Shown here in pieces: positions 15,943 through 23,642 of a stretch of 42,298 bases of DNA; the first letter of the stretch is position 1; each line of letters opens with the position of its first letter. Both the position numbers and the translations under genes were made by a program. Source of the stretch: Streptomyces albospinus (GTDB lineage: Bacteria; Actinomycetota; Actinomycetes; Streptomycetales; Streptomycetaceae); NCBI RefSeq assembly GCF_014648695.1, contig NZ_BMRP01000047.1, positions 6,251 through 48,548 of the forward strand. The letters run 5' to 3'. The notes beneath the pieces are model-generated. The model saw only the letters and a program-made list of their open reading frames with translations, was not told where the DNA came from and did not search any database.

Positions 15943-17334
15943 TCAGATCCGTTCCAGGCTCCGTCCCGTACTGCGCGGCCCCAGCAGCGCCACGTCCAGG
16001 CACAGCAGCACCATCAGCACCGCGGACCCGGCGAACACCACGGCCGCGCCCAGGTCGGTCAGCACCGTCAGCGCCACGAACGGCAGCACGGCCGAGGTGA
16101 GCCGGGACAGCGCGTAGGCGATGCCGATCGCGCTGCTGCGCAGGCCGGTGGGGAAGATCTCGGTCTGGTAGACGTGGAAGGCGTTGGAGAAGACGTTGCT
16201 GCACACCGTCAGCAGGAAGCCGAAGGCGACGATGGCCCAGGGGGCGGCGGCGAAGCCGAAGGCCAGACCGCAGGCCGCGATGCCGAGCGCGGCGGCGATG
16301 ATCAGGGTGCGGCGCTCGATCCGGTCGATGAGCGGGATGGACAGCGCGGAGCCGATCGGATAGCCGCAGTAGCCCAGCGCGGCGTAGAGCAGCGAATCGG
16401 TGACCGTGTACCCCTTGGCGGTCAGCACCACCGGCGCCAGCGAGCCGAAGCCATAGTAGCCGACGGTCTGGAGGACCTGGAAGACCCACCACATGAGCGT
16501 CCGCCGGCGGTAGTCGCCGCGGAACATCTCGCCGAGCGGCACCCGGCGCTCCGGTACGTTCTCCGCCTCCGGTACGGACGGCAGGGTCTGCCCGGTCTCC
16601 GCCGCCACCCGCTCCTCGATGCCGGCGACGATCCGCCGGGCCTCCGCGTCCCGCCCTTGGACCACCAGCCACCGTGGCGACTCCGGGAGTTGACGGCGCA
16701 TTACCTGAAGGAAGCCGGCCCCCAGCGCGCCCGCGATCAGCAGCCAGCGCCAGCCGTCGAGGCCCAGCAGCTGGTGCCCGGCCACCAGCCGGGCACCGAG
16801 CAGGGCCGCCACCGGGACCCCGACGAACCCGAAGGTGTACGCGTAGGCGAGGTAGCGACCGCGCACCGCCCGGGGGAGGAACTCCGCCAAATAGGTATCC
16901 ACCAGGACGAGTTCGGCACCGAGCCCGACCCCGGCGAGAAAGCGCAGCGCGAGCAGCCAGGACAGGTTCGGCGCGAAGGCGGAGGCCAGCGAGAACAGCG
17001 AGTAGGCGCCCAGGTTGACCAGGAACATCCGGCGCCGGCCGAGCCGGTCGGCGAGCACGGAGAGGACATTGGCGCCGGCGAACATCCCCAGGAACCCGGC
17101 GGCGATCACCCAGGACCTGGCGGTGTGGCCGAGGTTCCACTGCGCCGCGAGGACCGCCGCCAGCACGCCGCCGAGGAAGATCTCGTAGAGGTCGAAGAAG
17201 GCGCCGATGCCGACGACGAGGGTGATCCGGCGGTGCCACCGGGACGGCGGCAGCCGGTCCAACCGCGCCGCGGCCCTGGTCGCGACGGGGTGCCCCCCGC
17301 GCCGCTCGGGCGCGGGGGAGGCAGTGTCCCTCAT
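15943..17334 (-). CDS. MFS transporter (metabolite:H+ symporter type)
   Basis: A 463-residue major facilitator protein with about 12 membrane segments. The first segment reads ITLVVGIGAFFDLYEIFLGG, the loop 2-3 signature is LADRLGRRRMFLVNL, and the second-half equivalent is PLIDRIERRTL. LRFLAGVGLGAELVLVDTYLAEFLP and PESPRWLVVQGR are typical of the sugar/metabolite symporter branch. ATG 17334 is chosen for the GGGGAGG 6 nt upstream. It is convergent with the GntR gene (33 bp apart). Its closeness to homogentisate breakdown suggests an aromatic or organic acid substrate, but it is not in that operon, so the link is weak. Confidence 0.9.
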   Translation of the reverse strand: MRDTASPAPERRGGHPVATRAAARLDRLPPSRWHRRITLVVGIGAFFDLYEIFLGGVLAAVLAAQWNLGHTARSWVIAAGFLGMFAGANVLSVLADRLGRRRMFLVNLGAYSLFSLASAFAPNLSWLLALRFLAGVGLGAELVLVDTYLAEFLPRAVRGRYLAYAYTFGFVGVPVAALLGARLVAGHQLLGLDGWRWLLIAGALGAGFLQVMRRQLPESPRWLVVQGRDAEARRIVAGIEERVAAETGQTLPSVPEAENVPERRVPLGEMFRGDYRRRTLMWWVFQVLQTVGYYGFGSLAPVVLTAKGYTVTDSLLYAALGYCGYPIGSALSIPLIDRIERRTLIIAAALGIAACGLAFGFAAAPWAIVAFGFLLTVCSNVFSNAFHVYQTEIFPTGLRSSAIGIAYALSRLTSAVLPFVALTVLTDLGAAVVFAGSAVLMVLLCLDVALLGPRSTGRSLERI

Positions 17335-17502
17335 GGCGGTCCTCCCCTTGGCAGGCGTGGTACGGCCAGGACCGTACTCCGCCAAGATCAGCAAGCGAAA
17401 GACCGCCTCCCCCGGCCGCCCGCACGACGGGTGCCGGCGAACGGCACCGGTTCCCGTCGCTACCATGCCGGGGTCAACCGAACGGTCCGGGAGGGGCTCC
17501 GC

Positions 17503-18780
17503 GTGACGGCGAAGCAGGGGGCGCCAGGGGTGGGTGGTGCGCCACGGCTGTCCGAGCTGATGCCGTGGTCGGTGCCGCCGCTGCGGCTCGGGCGCTCGTG
17601 GGTGAGGGCGCCGGACGCGGCCACGCTGCGCGCCCGGTGGAAGGCGCTGGTGGACGCCGAGGACGCGGCGGTCCGCGCGCGGCTGTTCCGGCCGTCCCGG
17701 GCCCGGACGCCGGATTCCGCGGTCGGCCAGCTGCCGGGGCAGACCACCCCCACCGGGCCGCTGTCCCGGGCGGGCGGACCGTGCCCGGAGCCGGTGCCGG
17801 TGCTGCACGGCCCGTTCGACCGGCAGTGGTTGCTGCCCGACCACCGGCTGATCGACGCAGCCCGGCCGGAGTTGTGGCGGGTGGCCGGCGAACGGCAGCT
17901 GTTCGCGGTGGAATTGGGGCTGGTACCGCAGTCGCCGGGGCCCGCCGTGGTCTGCTCCGACCTGCTGCCCGACGGGCACTCCCCGGCCGGCCGCCCCGGC
18001 CGGATCCGCCCCCTCTACCGGCGCCCCGGCGGCGCCGAGCCCAATCTCACCCCCGGCTTGCCGGAGCTTCTGGCCCGCCGCCTGGACCGCCCGGTCGCAC
18101 CGACCGATCTGCTCGCCTGGATCACCGCAACCGCCCGCCACTCCCCCGACGGCGCCGCGGTGCCGCTCACCGCCGACCCGGCCCTGTGGGACCGCGGTGT
18201 CGCGCTCGGCGAGCGGCTGCTGTGGCTGCACACCCGGGGCCGGTACGCGAGCCGCCACGCGCGCGGCTGCCCGGCCGGCGAGCGCCCCCGGATGCCGGGC
18301 GGCCGGCGGCCCTACGTACGGGCCCCGCTGCCCGCCCGCGGCCTGCCGGACTCCCTGGCGTACGAGGCCGAGGAGGAGACGCTGCTGCTCGGCGGCGCCC
18401 GGATCGCCCCGGTTCCGCGGGGCGCCTGGGAGTTCGCCGCGGGGGGCGTCCGCGTGCTGGAGGCGTGGTTCGCGCAGCGGGGCGCCACCGCACCCGGCAC
18501 CGAAGCCGCGGACGCCGGTGCGCTGGCGGCGCTGCGTCCCGCCGGCTGGCCCCAGGAGTGGACGTCGGAGCTGCTGGAGCTGCTCACCGTCCTGGCACTG
18601 GTGGCCGAACTCCGTCCGGATGCCGACCGGTTGGCAGGGGAGGTGGCCGCGGGTCCGCAGGTCGGCGGGGCGGAGCTGCGGGCGGCGGGGGTGCTGCCGG
18701 CACCGGACGCCGCGCGCCGGCCGGCCTCCGTGCTCGACCACCACGAGGAGGGGCCGAACGGCCAGTTCGCACTCTTGTGA
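17503..18780 (+). CDS. Type ISP restriction/modification C-terminal domain protein, orphan
   Basis: A 425-residue protein that matches, from memory of the family, Streptomyces proteins named 'type ISP restriction/modification enzyme' (LlaBIII-type C-terminal specificity domain). Landmarks are MPWSVPPLRLGRSW, the RARTPDSAVGQLPGQ box, HGPFDRQWLLPDHRLIDAARPELW, GRIRPLYRRPGG, GGRRPYVRAPLP, the PQEWTSELLELLTVLALVAEL helix, and the terminal RRPASVLDHHEEGP. No helicase, nuclease or NPPY methyltransferase motif is present, and no partner gene lies nearby, so it is not a working restriction system by itself. GTG 17503 has GAGGGG 6 nt upstream. It is divergent from the MFS gene across 168 bp. Its cellular role as a stand-alone protein is unknown. 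Confidence 0.7.
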   Translation: MTAKQGAPGVGGAPRLSELMPWSVPPLRLGRSWVRAPDAATLRARWKALVDAEDAAVRARLFRPSRARTPDSAVGQLPGQTTPTGPLSRAGGPCPEPVPVLHGPFDRQWLLPDHRLIDAARPELWRVAGERQLFAVELGLVPQSPGPAVVCSDLLPDGHSPAGRPGRIRPLYRRPGGAEPNLTPGLPELLARRLDRPVAPTDLLAWITATARHSPDGAAVPLTADPALWDRGVALGERLLWLHTRGRYASRHARGCPAGERPRMPGGRRPYVRAPLPARGLPDSLAYEAEEETLLLGGARIAPVPRGAWEFAAGGVRVLEAWFAQRGATAPGTEAADAGALAALRPAGWPQEWTSELLELLTVLALVAELRPDADRLAGEVAAGPQVGGAELRAAGVLPAPDAARRPASVLDHHEEGPNGQFALL

Positions 18781-18855
18781 GGCACGGGGTGGGCTGCTGT
18801 GGCGCGTTCACGGGACCGGAAGGCGTCCGGGCACACGCGCCCGGGCACACAAAGT

Positions 18856-18882
18856 GCCACCCGTCACGGCGTGACGGGTGGC
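18856..18882. terminator. Strong hairpin between convergent genes
   Basis: Perfect 12-bp arms (GCCACCCGTCAC / GTGACGGGTGGC) with a 3-nt loop, 76 nt after the type ISP gene and 82 nt beyond the end of the small minus-strand gene. On the minus strand it is followed within 3 nt by TTT. It probably terminates from both sides. Confidence 0.75.
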
Positions 18883-18964
18883 GAGAAGGGGACACCGGGC
18901 GGCAGCGCTGCGCCGGGAAGGGACGATGGGTCGCCTGTGCCTGTGGTGCCGCTTCAGGGACGGC

Positions 18965-19228
18965 TCAGCCGTGGCCTCCGAAGAGCGAGCGGCGCAGCCT
19001 GCGCAGCGGCGCGAACAGCGACACCCGGGCACCGCGGCTCCGCCTCGTGCGCGAGTGATCACGCGCGGTGAGCTCCTGCATCAGCGACGTCGCACCCTCT
19101 GCCTCACGCTGCGGGATGGCAGGTCCGCCGAGCACCGCGAGATGCCGGTCGAGACGCGCGCTGGACGCGCTGCTCCCGCATGTGATGGCAGGGACTCGCG
19201 CCCTGCTGCGCACTGTTATCTGTTCCAT
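18965..19228 (-). CDS. Small conserved Streptomyces protein of unknown function
   Basis: An 87-residue basic protein. I start it at ATG 19228, preceded by GTGGGGAG at 4 nt; GTG 19240 is an alternative. Landmarks are VPAITCGSSASSARLDRHLAV, EGATSLMQELTARDH and the Arg-rich C-terminus LFAPLRRLRRSLFGG. I recall similar small proteins in other Streptomyces genomes, always hypothetical. There is no signal peptide; the amphipathic, Arg-rich tail could bind membrane or nucleic acid. A hairpin downstream (18856-18882) and the clean ribosome binding site support a real gene. It stands alone between the type ISP gene and the lipase gene. Confidence 0.6.
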   Translation of the reverse strand: MEQITVRSRARVPAITCGSSASSARLDRHLAVLGGPAIPQREAEGATSLMQELTARDHSRTRRSRGARVSLFAPLRRLRRSLFGGHG

Positions 19229-19432
19229 GAATCTCCCCACCCGTACGAGGGCACCCGGCCAACGGGCAGAGTAACCCTATCTCTCTTGGAGGACACGCGT
19301 GCAGACCGGTCAACGGATTCACCTGCCTTGCTGTGACGTTGACGAACACCATACGGAATGTCACGTACAGCGCGTGTACCAGGGCGAGTTGAGCGACCGT
19401 CGGAGGCGGAGTGGCGGTCCGCGAGGCCCCGG

Positions 19433-19465
19433 GGCGCGGAGGAAGCGCCGACCCTCCTCCGCGCC
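19433..19465 (-). terminator. Hairpin downstream of the lipase gene
   Basis: Perfect 11-bp arms (GGCGCGGAGGA / TCCTCCGCGCC) with an 11-nt loop, beginning 13 nt after the lipase stop codon on the minus strand. No T-run follows. Confidence 0.65.
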
Positions 19466-19478
19466 TGTGTACGGAGGA

Positions 19479-20285
19479 TTACGCAGCGGAGCCGAACACC
19501 GGGAGATAGCCGTCGGCCTGGCCGGCCGCAGTGGGGTGGTAGGACTCCTCGACGGGGTAGGTCACGCTGTGCAACCACGGGCTGCCCGAGCAGAGCTCGT
19601 GGCCGGCGAAGGTCGAGTTGACATCGGCGAACGCGAAGCCGTGGTCGGCGGCGCGCTTGGCGAGGACGCCGTTGATGTCGTCGGCGGCGGCGTCGATGGC
19701 GGTGCGGGACTTCTCGGTCAGTCCCGCGATGCAGCTGCCGTTGAGTTTGTAGAAGTGCGGATAGCCCAGCACGACGACCCGGGCGGACGGGGCCCTCTGC
19801 GCGATGCCGCCGTAGACCGTGTCGAGCTTGCCGGGGAGGGTGTTCGTGATGTACGTGCGCGCCTGGGCGACCCGGGCCAGGCAGGCGCTCTCGCCCTGGA
19901 GCGTACAGGTCGTCATGGTGTCGGCGAATCCGGCGTCGTTGCCGCCGACGGTGATGCTCACCAGGCCCGTGGCGGAGCCGAGCGAGCCGAACTGACCGCT
20001 GACGACATCACCCGTTCGGGCCCCTGAACAGGCGGCAAAAGTGAAGGACGAGGGCCGGTGCGCGGCGGCCCAGAGGGCGGGGTACGCCTTGGTGCTGCGC
20101 TTGCACGAGCCGCTGCCGCCGTCGTAGCTGCCGGCCCCGACGCCGGAGGAGTAGGAGTCGCCGAGGGCCACATAGCCGCCGGCGCCGGTGAGTTGGGCGG
20201 ATGCCGCGGCGCTCGCGCCGGTGAGCGCGAGCGCCGAGGTGACGAGGAAGGCGGATGTCAATGCCGCATATCGGGACAGTCTCAT
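19479..20285 (-). CDS. Secreted SGNH/GDSL lipase-esterase
   Basis: A 268-residue secreted hydrolase of the Streptomyces SGNH lipase type. A signal peptide of about 30 residues (MRLSRYAALTSAFLVTSALALTGASAAASA) is followed by block I YVALGDSYSSGVGAG with the nucleophile Ser, the block II Gly region, block III VSITVGGNDAGFAD with the oxyanion Asn, and block V ESYHPTAAGQADGY with the catalytic His. Six cysteines after the signal peptide fit the three disulfides of this family. ATG 20285 is chosen because GGGAGG sits 5 nt before it; the upstream in-frame ATG 20297 overlaps that ribosome binding site. Single-gene unit. The substrate is probably a lipid or acyl ester outside the cell. Confidence 0.94.
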   Translation of the reverse strand: MRLSRYAALTSAFLVTSALALTGASAAASAQLTGAGGYVALGDSYSSGVGAGSYDGGSGSCKRSTKAYPALWAAAHRPSSFTFAACSGARTGDVVSGQFGSLGSATGLVSITVGGNDAGFADTMTTCTLQGESACLARVAQARTYITNTLPGKLDTVYGGIAQRAPSARVVVLGYPHFYKLNGSCIAGLTEKSRTAIDAAADDINGVLAKRAADHGFAFADVNSTFAGHELCSGSPWLHSVTYPVEESYHPTAAGQADGYLPVFGSAA

Positions 20286-20710
20286 GGAACCTCCCATAGC
20301 AGGATCTCTGCTCGATCCGTCGTATCAAGACTCGCGAGTAGCCGGAAGTGTCCATGCCAAAAGTGGTGCAGAGTTCATGAGGAATCCGCCGTTCTGTCAG
20401 GGTCTTCGCCCCGGCGCCATTGACCCTGCCATGACGCGTATATGACACCCCGTTGGAACTCCCGACACCCGAGTGCGACGCATCGAATCCTTTGACGGGC
20501 GATCACGGACTTTCCCGGAACGGCCGATTGCGCACCCCCGTACGCCCACCCACGCGCGCACCACGGCGTACCCCCCGATGAGGAGGCCTCCCTCGCGGTG
20601 ACTCCGCCCAGGACCGAGGTCGCGGGCTTCCCGCGCGGGTGGCCGGGCCGCCGCGCAGAGGACCGGCCCGGCCCTGGTCGTCCGACGGCGAAGGTCCCCT
20701 CGGTGACCCG
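20286..20710. other. 425-bp non-coding stretch: lipase upstream region
   Basis: This holds the lipase leader and promoter region and the 3' flank of the DUF1275 gene. A 10-bp palindrome ACTCGCGAGT (20330-20339) lies 45 bp before the lipase start. A 9-bp-arm hairpin GGCCGGGCC/GGCCCGGCC (20641-20673) lies 38 nt beyond the DUF1275 stop on the minus strand and may terminate it. I see no convincing gene here. Confidence 0.5.
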
Positions 20711-21415
20711 TCAGCCGTCGGCGCTCCGGCGGTGCGCGAGGCCGGGGACGAGCAGCGCGGTGGCTGCGACGGTCAGTGCCACCAGCAGCACCACCAGCGG
20801 CGGACGGGTCCCCAGGCCGAGCAGCCAGGCCCCCAGCAGACCGCCCGCGAGCATCGCACCCACCGAGCTCAGCCGGCGGGGCCCCGCGCCACTGCCGTAG
20901 CCCAGCCGCCGGTCGCGGCCCAGCGGGGAGCCGCTCACCAGGGCCGTCATCGCCCGGGTCTCCACCGTGGTGGTGAGATCCGGGGCGGCCACCCGCATCG
21001 CGGTGACGTTGCGCATCCCCATCGCCGCCGCCATCAGGCCGATCGCGGCGTAGCGCCGACCGGTCGCCAGGTCGCCCGGTCCGGACTCCCAGCCCGCCAC
21101 CGCCGCCGCGACCAGCAGGGCCGCCTCGGCCAGCAGGGCCACCGGGAACCACGGCCGCCGCCGGTCCGACAGCCCCGACTCCACCCGGGCCCCGAGGGCG
21201 GCGCCCACCAGGAACGCGCCGAGCGAGACCACCGTCGCCGCCACCGGCAGCCCGCCCTGCCCGGCGATACCGAAGCCGAGGAAGAGCAGATTGCCGGTCT
21301 GGGTGGCCGTGAAGACATGACCGAGCGCCAGAAAGCTGACGGCGTCGAGCACACCGGTGACCACGGTCAGGCACACCATGACCATCGTCAGGGCAACTCC
21401 GCTCGGCGGCTCCAC
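20711..21415 (-). CDS. DUF1275 (YoaK) family membrane protein
   Basis: A protein of about 234 residues with six predicted membrane segments. Family marks are VVTGVLDAVSFLALGHVFTATQTGNLLFLGFG near the N-terminus and GMRNVTAMRVAAPDLTTTVETRAMTALV in the middle. Function is unknown across the family; it is sometimes guessed to be a transporter. I prefer GTG 21415, which has AAGGAG 8 nt upstream; GTG 21433 is in frame and would add six residues. It is divergent from the polysaccharide locus (189 bp between starts). Confidence 0.88.
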   Translation of the reverse strand: MEPPSGVALTMVMVCLTVVTGVLDAVSFLALGHVFTATQTGNLLFLGFGIAGQGGLPVAATVVSLGAFLVGAALGARVESGLSDRRRPWFPVALLAEAALLVAAAVAGWESGPGDLATGRRYAAIGLMAAAMGMRNVTAMRVAAPDLTTTVETRAMTALVSGSPLGRDRRLGYGSGAGPRRLSSVGAMLAGGLLGAWLLGLGTRPPLVVLLVALTVAATALLVPGLAHRRSADG

Positions 21416-21604
21416 GGACACGGCTCCTTCCACCGGGTCACGGCGCCGCCAGCCGGGCAGCCGCGTGCAGACAGTCTCCGGACCGGCCGGACCGCGGCCG
21501 GGCCATTGCGCCGTCTGTGGGCGGCCCGCCCGTCTTGACGGCCCTTCGAGCGCTGCGCGACATTGAGGCCCGGCATCCGGCGCTTATGGGGGGTAAAGCT
21601 GCCA

Positions 21605-22090
21605 ATGCACACCCACACCATGCACCACACCTTCCCCGGCGAGGGCCCGGCCGACCGGCCCGCCGAACAGCCCGCCGACCGGCCGCCCGACGGCCCGCCC
21701 GGCGGTCCACCGCCCGACGACCGCCCCAGGAGCGGCGCCGCTTCGCTCGTCGCGGGGGCCGCCGTCGGCACCGCCGCGGTGGGCGCCGCCCTGTCGATCG
21801 GCGACATCGGCTCACCGCTGCGCGCACCGTTCACGCTCTTCTTCCTGGTGATGGCGCCGGCCGCGGCGCTCGCCGCGGCGCTCGGCCGGATGGATCCGCT
21901 CGGCCGTGCGGTCGTCGCCGGTGCCGGGGCGCTCGCGGTCGATCTGCTGGTGGCCCAGACGATGCTGGCGCTGCACGTGTGGTCGGTACGCGGCGGGGTG
22001 CTCGCGGTGGCGGCGCTGAGCGGCGCCGGGCTGCTGCTGACCGCCGTGCGGCGCCGCGCCCGGCACGGCCGCCGGGGCCGGGTGGAGTGA
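21605..22090 (+). CDS. Small membrane protein, first gene of the polysaccharide locus
   Basis: A 161-residue protein. The first ~40 residues are a His- then Pro/Asp/Gly-rich cytoplasmic tail (MHTHTMHH...; repeated ADRP, DRPPDGPPGGPP). Three to four hydrophobic segments follow: about 45-62, 70-90, 97-118 and 125-140. There is no enzymatic motif. ATG 21605 has GGGGGGT 9-12 nt upstream. Only one nucleotide separates its stop from the GTG of the next gene, so the two are coupled. It may be a membrane scaffold or partner for the acyltransferase; I do not recognise a family. Confidence 0.7.
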   Translation: MHTHTMHHTFPGEGPADRPAEQPADRPPDGPPGGPPPDDRPRSGAASLVAGAAVGTAAVGAALSIGDIGSPLRAPFTLFFLVMAPAAALAAALGRMDPLGRAVVAGAGALAVDLLVAQTMLALHVWSVRGGVLAVAALSGAGLLLTAVRRRARHGRRGRVE

Positions 22091-22091
22091 C

Positions 22092-23186
22092 GTGGACCTT
22101 GCCGTTCACCGCCCCGGCGAGCTGACCGGGGCCGACGGGGACGCCTGGCGGAGCCTCCAGTCCGAGGCCCGTGCACTGGGCGCCCCGCAGCTGGCGAACC
22201 CTTTCCTCGCACCGGAGTTCACCCTGGCCGTGGGGCGCTGCCGGCCCGGGGTGCGGATCGCGGTGATCCGGCAGGGCGCTCGGCCGGTGGCGTTCCTGCC
22301 GTTCCAGCGGTCGGCGCTGGGCTTGGGGCGGGCGGTCGGCCTGGGCGTCTCCGACGCACAGGGGATGGTCCACCGGCCCGGATTCCGCTGGGACGCCCAG
22401 GAGTTGGTACGGGCGTGCGGGCTGTCGGTGCTGGAGTTCGACCATCTGGTGGAGGGTCAGGAATCCTTCGGCGTCGGTGGGTTACGAGGTTTCGGGTCGC
22501 CGGTCATCGACGTGGACCGGGGGTTCGACGCCTATGTGCGGCAACTGCGCGCCCGGTCGCCGAAGTTCACCCGCACCACGTTCGCCAAGGAGCGCAGGCT
22601 CGGCCGGGACGCCGGGCCGGTGCGGTACGTCCACGACGAGCGCGACCCGGCGGCGCTGCGGGCGCTGATGCGCTGGAAGTCGGCGCAGTACCGCAGGACG
22701 GGCCGCAGCGACCGGTTCGCGCACCCGTGGATCGTGCGGCTCGTGGAGCAGCTGTTCCACACCCGTACGGAGTCGTTCACCGGTCTGCTGTCGGTGCTGT
22801 ACGCCGGGGACCGGCCGGTGGCGGCCCACTTCGGGCTGCGGTCGCCGTCGGTACTCGCCTGCTGGTTCCCGGCGTACGACCCGCGGTTCGCGAAGTTCTC
22901 GCCGGGGCTGGTGCTGCATCTGCGGATGGCGGAGGCGGCGGCTGCCGAGTCGCTGGCGTATCTCGACCTGGGGCGCGGCGCGAAGGACTACAAGGACTCC
23001 CTCAAGACACGTGAACCAACCGTCCACGAAGGGATGGTGACGAGGCGTCATTTCATGGCACTGGCATATCGGGCCCGGCGTGCGCCGGTGCGCGCACTGC
23101 GGCACGCCGTACTGGCCAGGCCGGAGCTGTCCGGGCCCGCGGACCGCCTGCTCAGGAGGGTGGGGCGGCTCCGGACAGGGCGGTGA
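22092..23186 (+). CDS. CelD/FemAB-like GNAT acyltransferase with a TTA codon
   Basis: A 364-residue cytoplasmic protein of the group called 'acetyltransferase involved in cellulose biosynthesis' (CelD/BcsL), which acylates sugar or lipid intermediates. Its C-terminal GNAT half shows FTGLLSVLYAGDRPVAAHFGLRS, the WFPAYDPRFAKFSPGLVLHLRMAEAAA helix, and YLDLGRGAKDYKDSLKT, which is characteristic. It starts at GTG 22092, 1 nt after the preceding stop. Leu131 is encoded by TTA (22482-22484), the only in-frame TTA I found in the window, so translation should depend on bldA tRNA. A 456-bp gap separates it from the glycosyltransferase operon. Confidence 0.85.
   Translation: MDLAVHRPGELTGADGDAWRSLQSEARALGAPQLANPFLAPEFTLAVGRCRPGVRIAVIRQGARPVAFLPFQRSALGLGRAVGLGVSDAQGMVHRPGFRWDAQELVRACGLSVLEFDHLVEGQESFGVGGLRGFGSPVIDVDRGFDAYVRQLRARSPKFTRTTFAKERRLGRDAGPVRYVHDERDPAALRALMRWKSAQYRRTGRSDRFAHPWIVRLVEQLFHTRTESFTGLLSVLYAGDRPVAAHFGLRSPSVLACWFPAYDPRFAKFSPGLVLHLRMAEAAAAESLAYLDLGRGAKDYKDSLKTREPTVHEGMVTRRHFMALAYRARRAPVRALRHAVLARPELSGPADRLLRRVGRLRTGR
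22482..22484 (+). promoter_or_regulatory. TTA leucine codon (bldA-dependent)
   Basis: In frame with the GTG start at 22092 (codon 131, in VGGLRGFG). In Streptomyces TTA is read only by the bldA tRNA, which becomes effective late in growth, so this codon can delay synthesis of the protein. Confidence 0.8.
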
Positions 23187-23642
23187 GGGGCGGTCGCGGC
23201 GGCGGGGGGAGCACGGCCGGGCGCCGGCGCACAACAGTCCGTACCGGCCAATGGCGCGAAAGGGGATATCCCGTAGGAGATCTTGCTTTAGAGTCCCGTT
23301 CGTCAATACCGTCGCAGATCCACCCGCATCGGATGATCACGGCACGGCTGTCCCTGGGGAGGGCACCGGCCGTGCGGTGAGCCGTCCGGCGCGGGGCGCG
23401 GTGGGGGGGTCCCATGCGTCCGGTCGTCGCAGGCCGTCCGCCGCCTGCCGGTGGCCGGGAGACGGCCGCGCGGCCACATGCCCGCACGTCAACTCACCCC
23501 GTTCGTACGGCAGTCGGCCGCGACCTGCGCCGCCCGCCTGCGGAACGGGGTGTACACCCCCCTTTTCGCCCCGGATACAAGCCGGACCGCCCGGGGGTGG
23601 GCGGTCCACCGGACGTTCCACCGGACGAGAGGGAAACCGCCC
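23187..23642. other. 456-bp gap with 14-bp palindrome before the glycosyltransferase operon
   Basis: I find no convincing gene here. A 10-bp palindrome GGGATATCCC lies near 23264-23273. A perfect 14-bp palindrome GGGGTGTACACCCC occupies 23547-23560, about 83 bp before the glycosyltransferase start. GGATACA follows shortly after it and could be part of a -10 region. This stretch probably carries the promoter and regulator site of the downstream operon. Confidence 0.45.

Noticed and set aside
17503..18780. A complete restriction-modification or defence system
   Set aside because: Only the type ISP C-terminal-like protein is present; no nuclease, helicase, methyltransferase or other defence gene lies near it.
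20598..20900. 100-residue plus-strand frame with AGGAGG 11 nt before a GTG
   Set aside because: Mostly antisense to the DUF1275 gene, Ser/Pro/Arg-rich with no recognisable pattern; the purine run alone is not sufficient.
23542..23575. ECF-sigma promoter suggested by GGAAC upstream of the glycosyltransferase operon
   Set aside because: No GTT/GTC element lies at the required 16-17 nt spacing.
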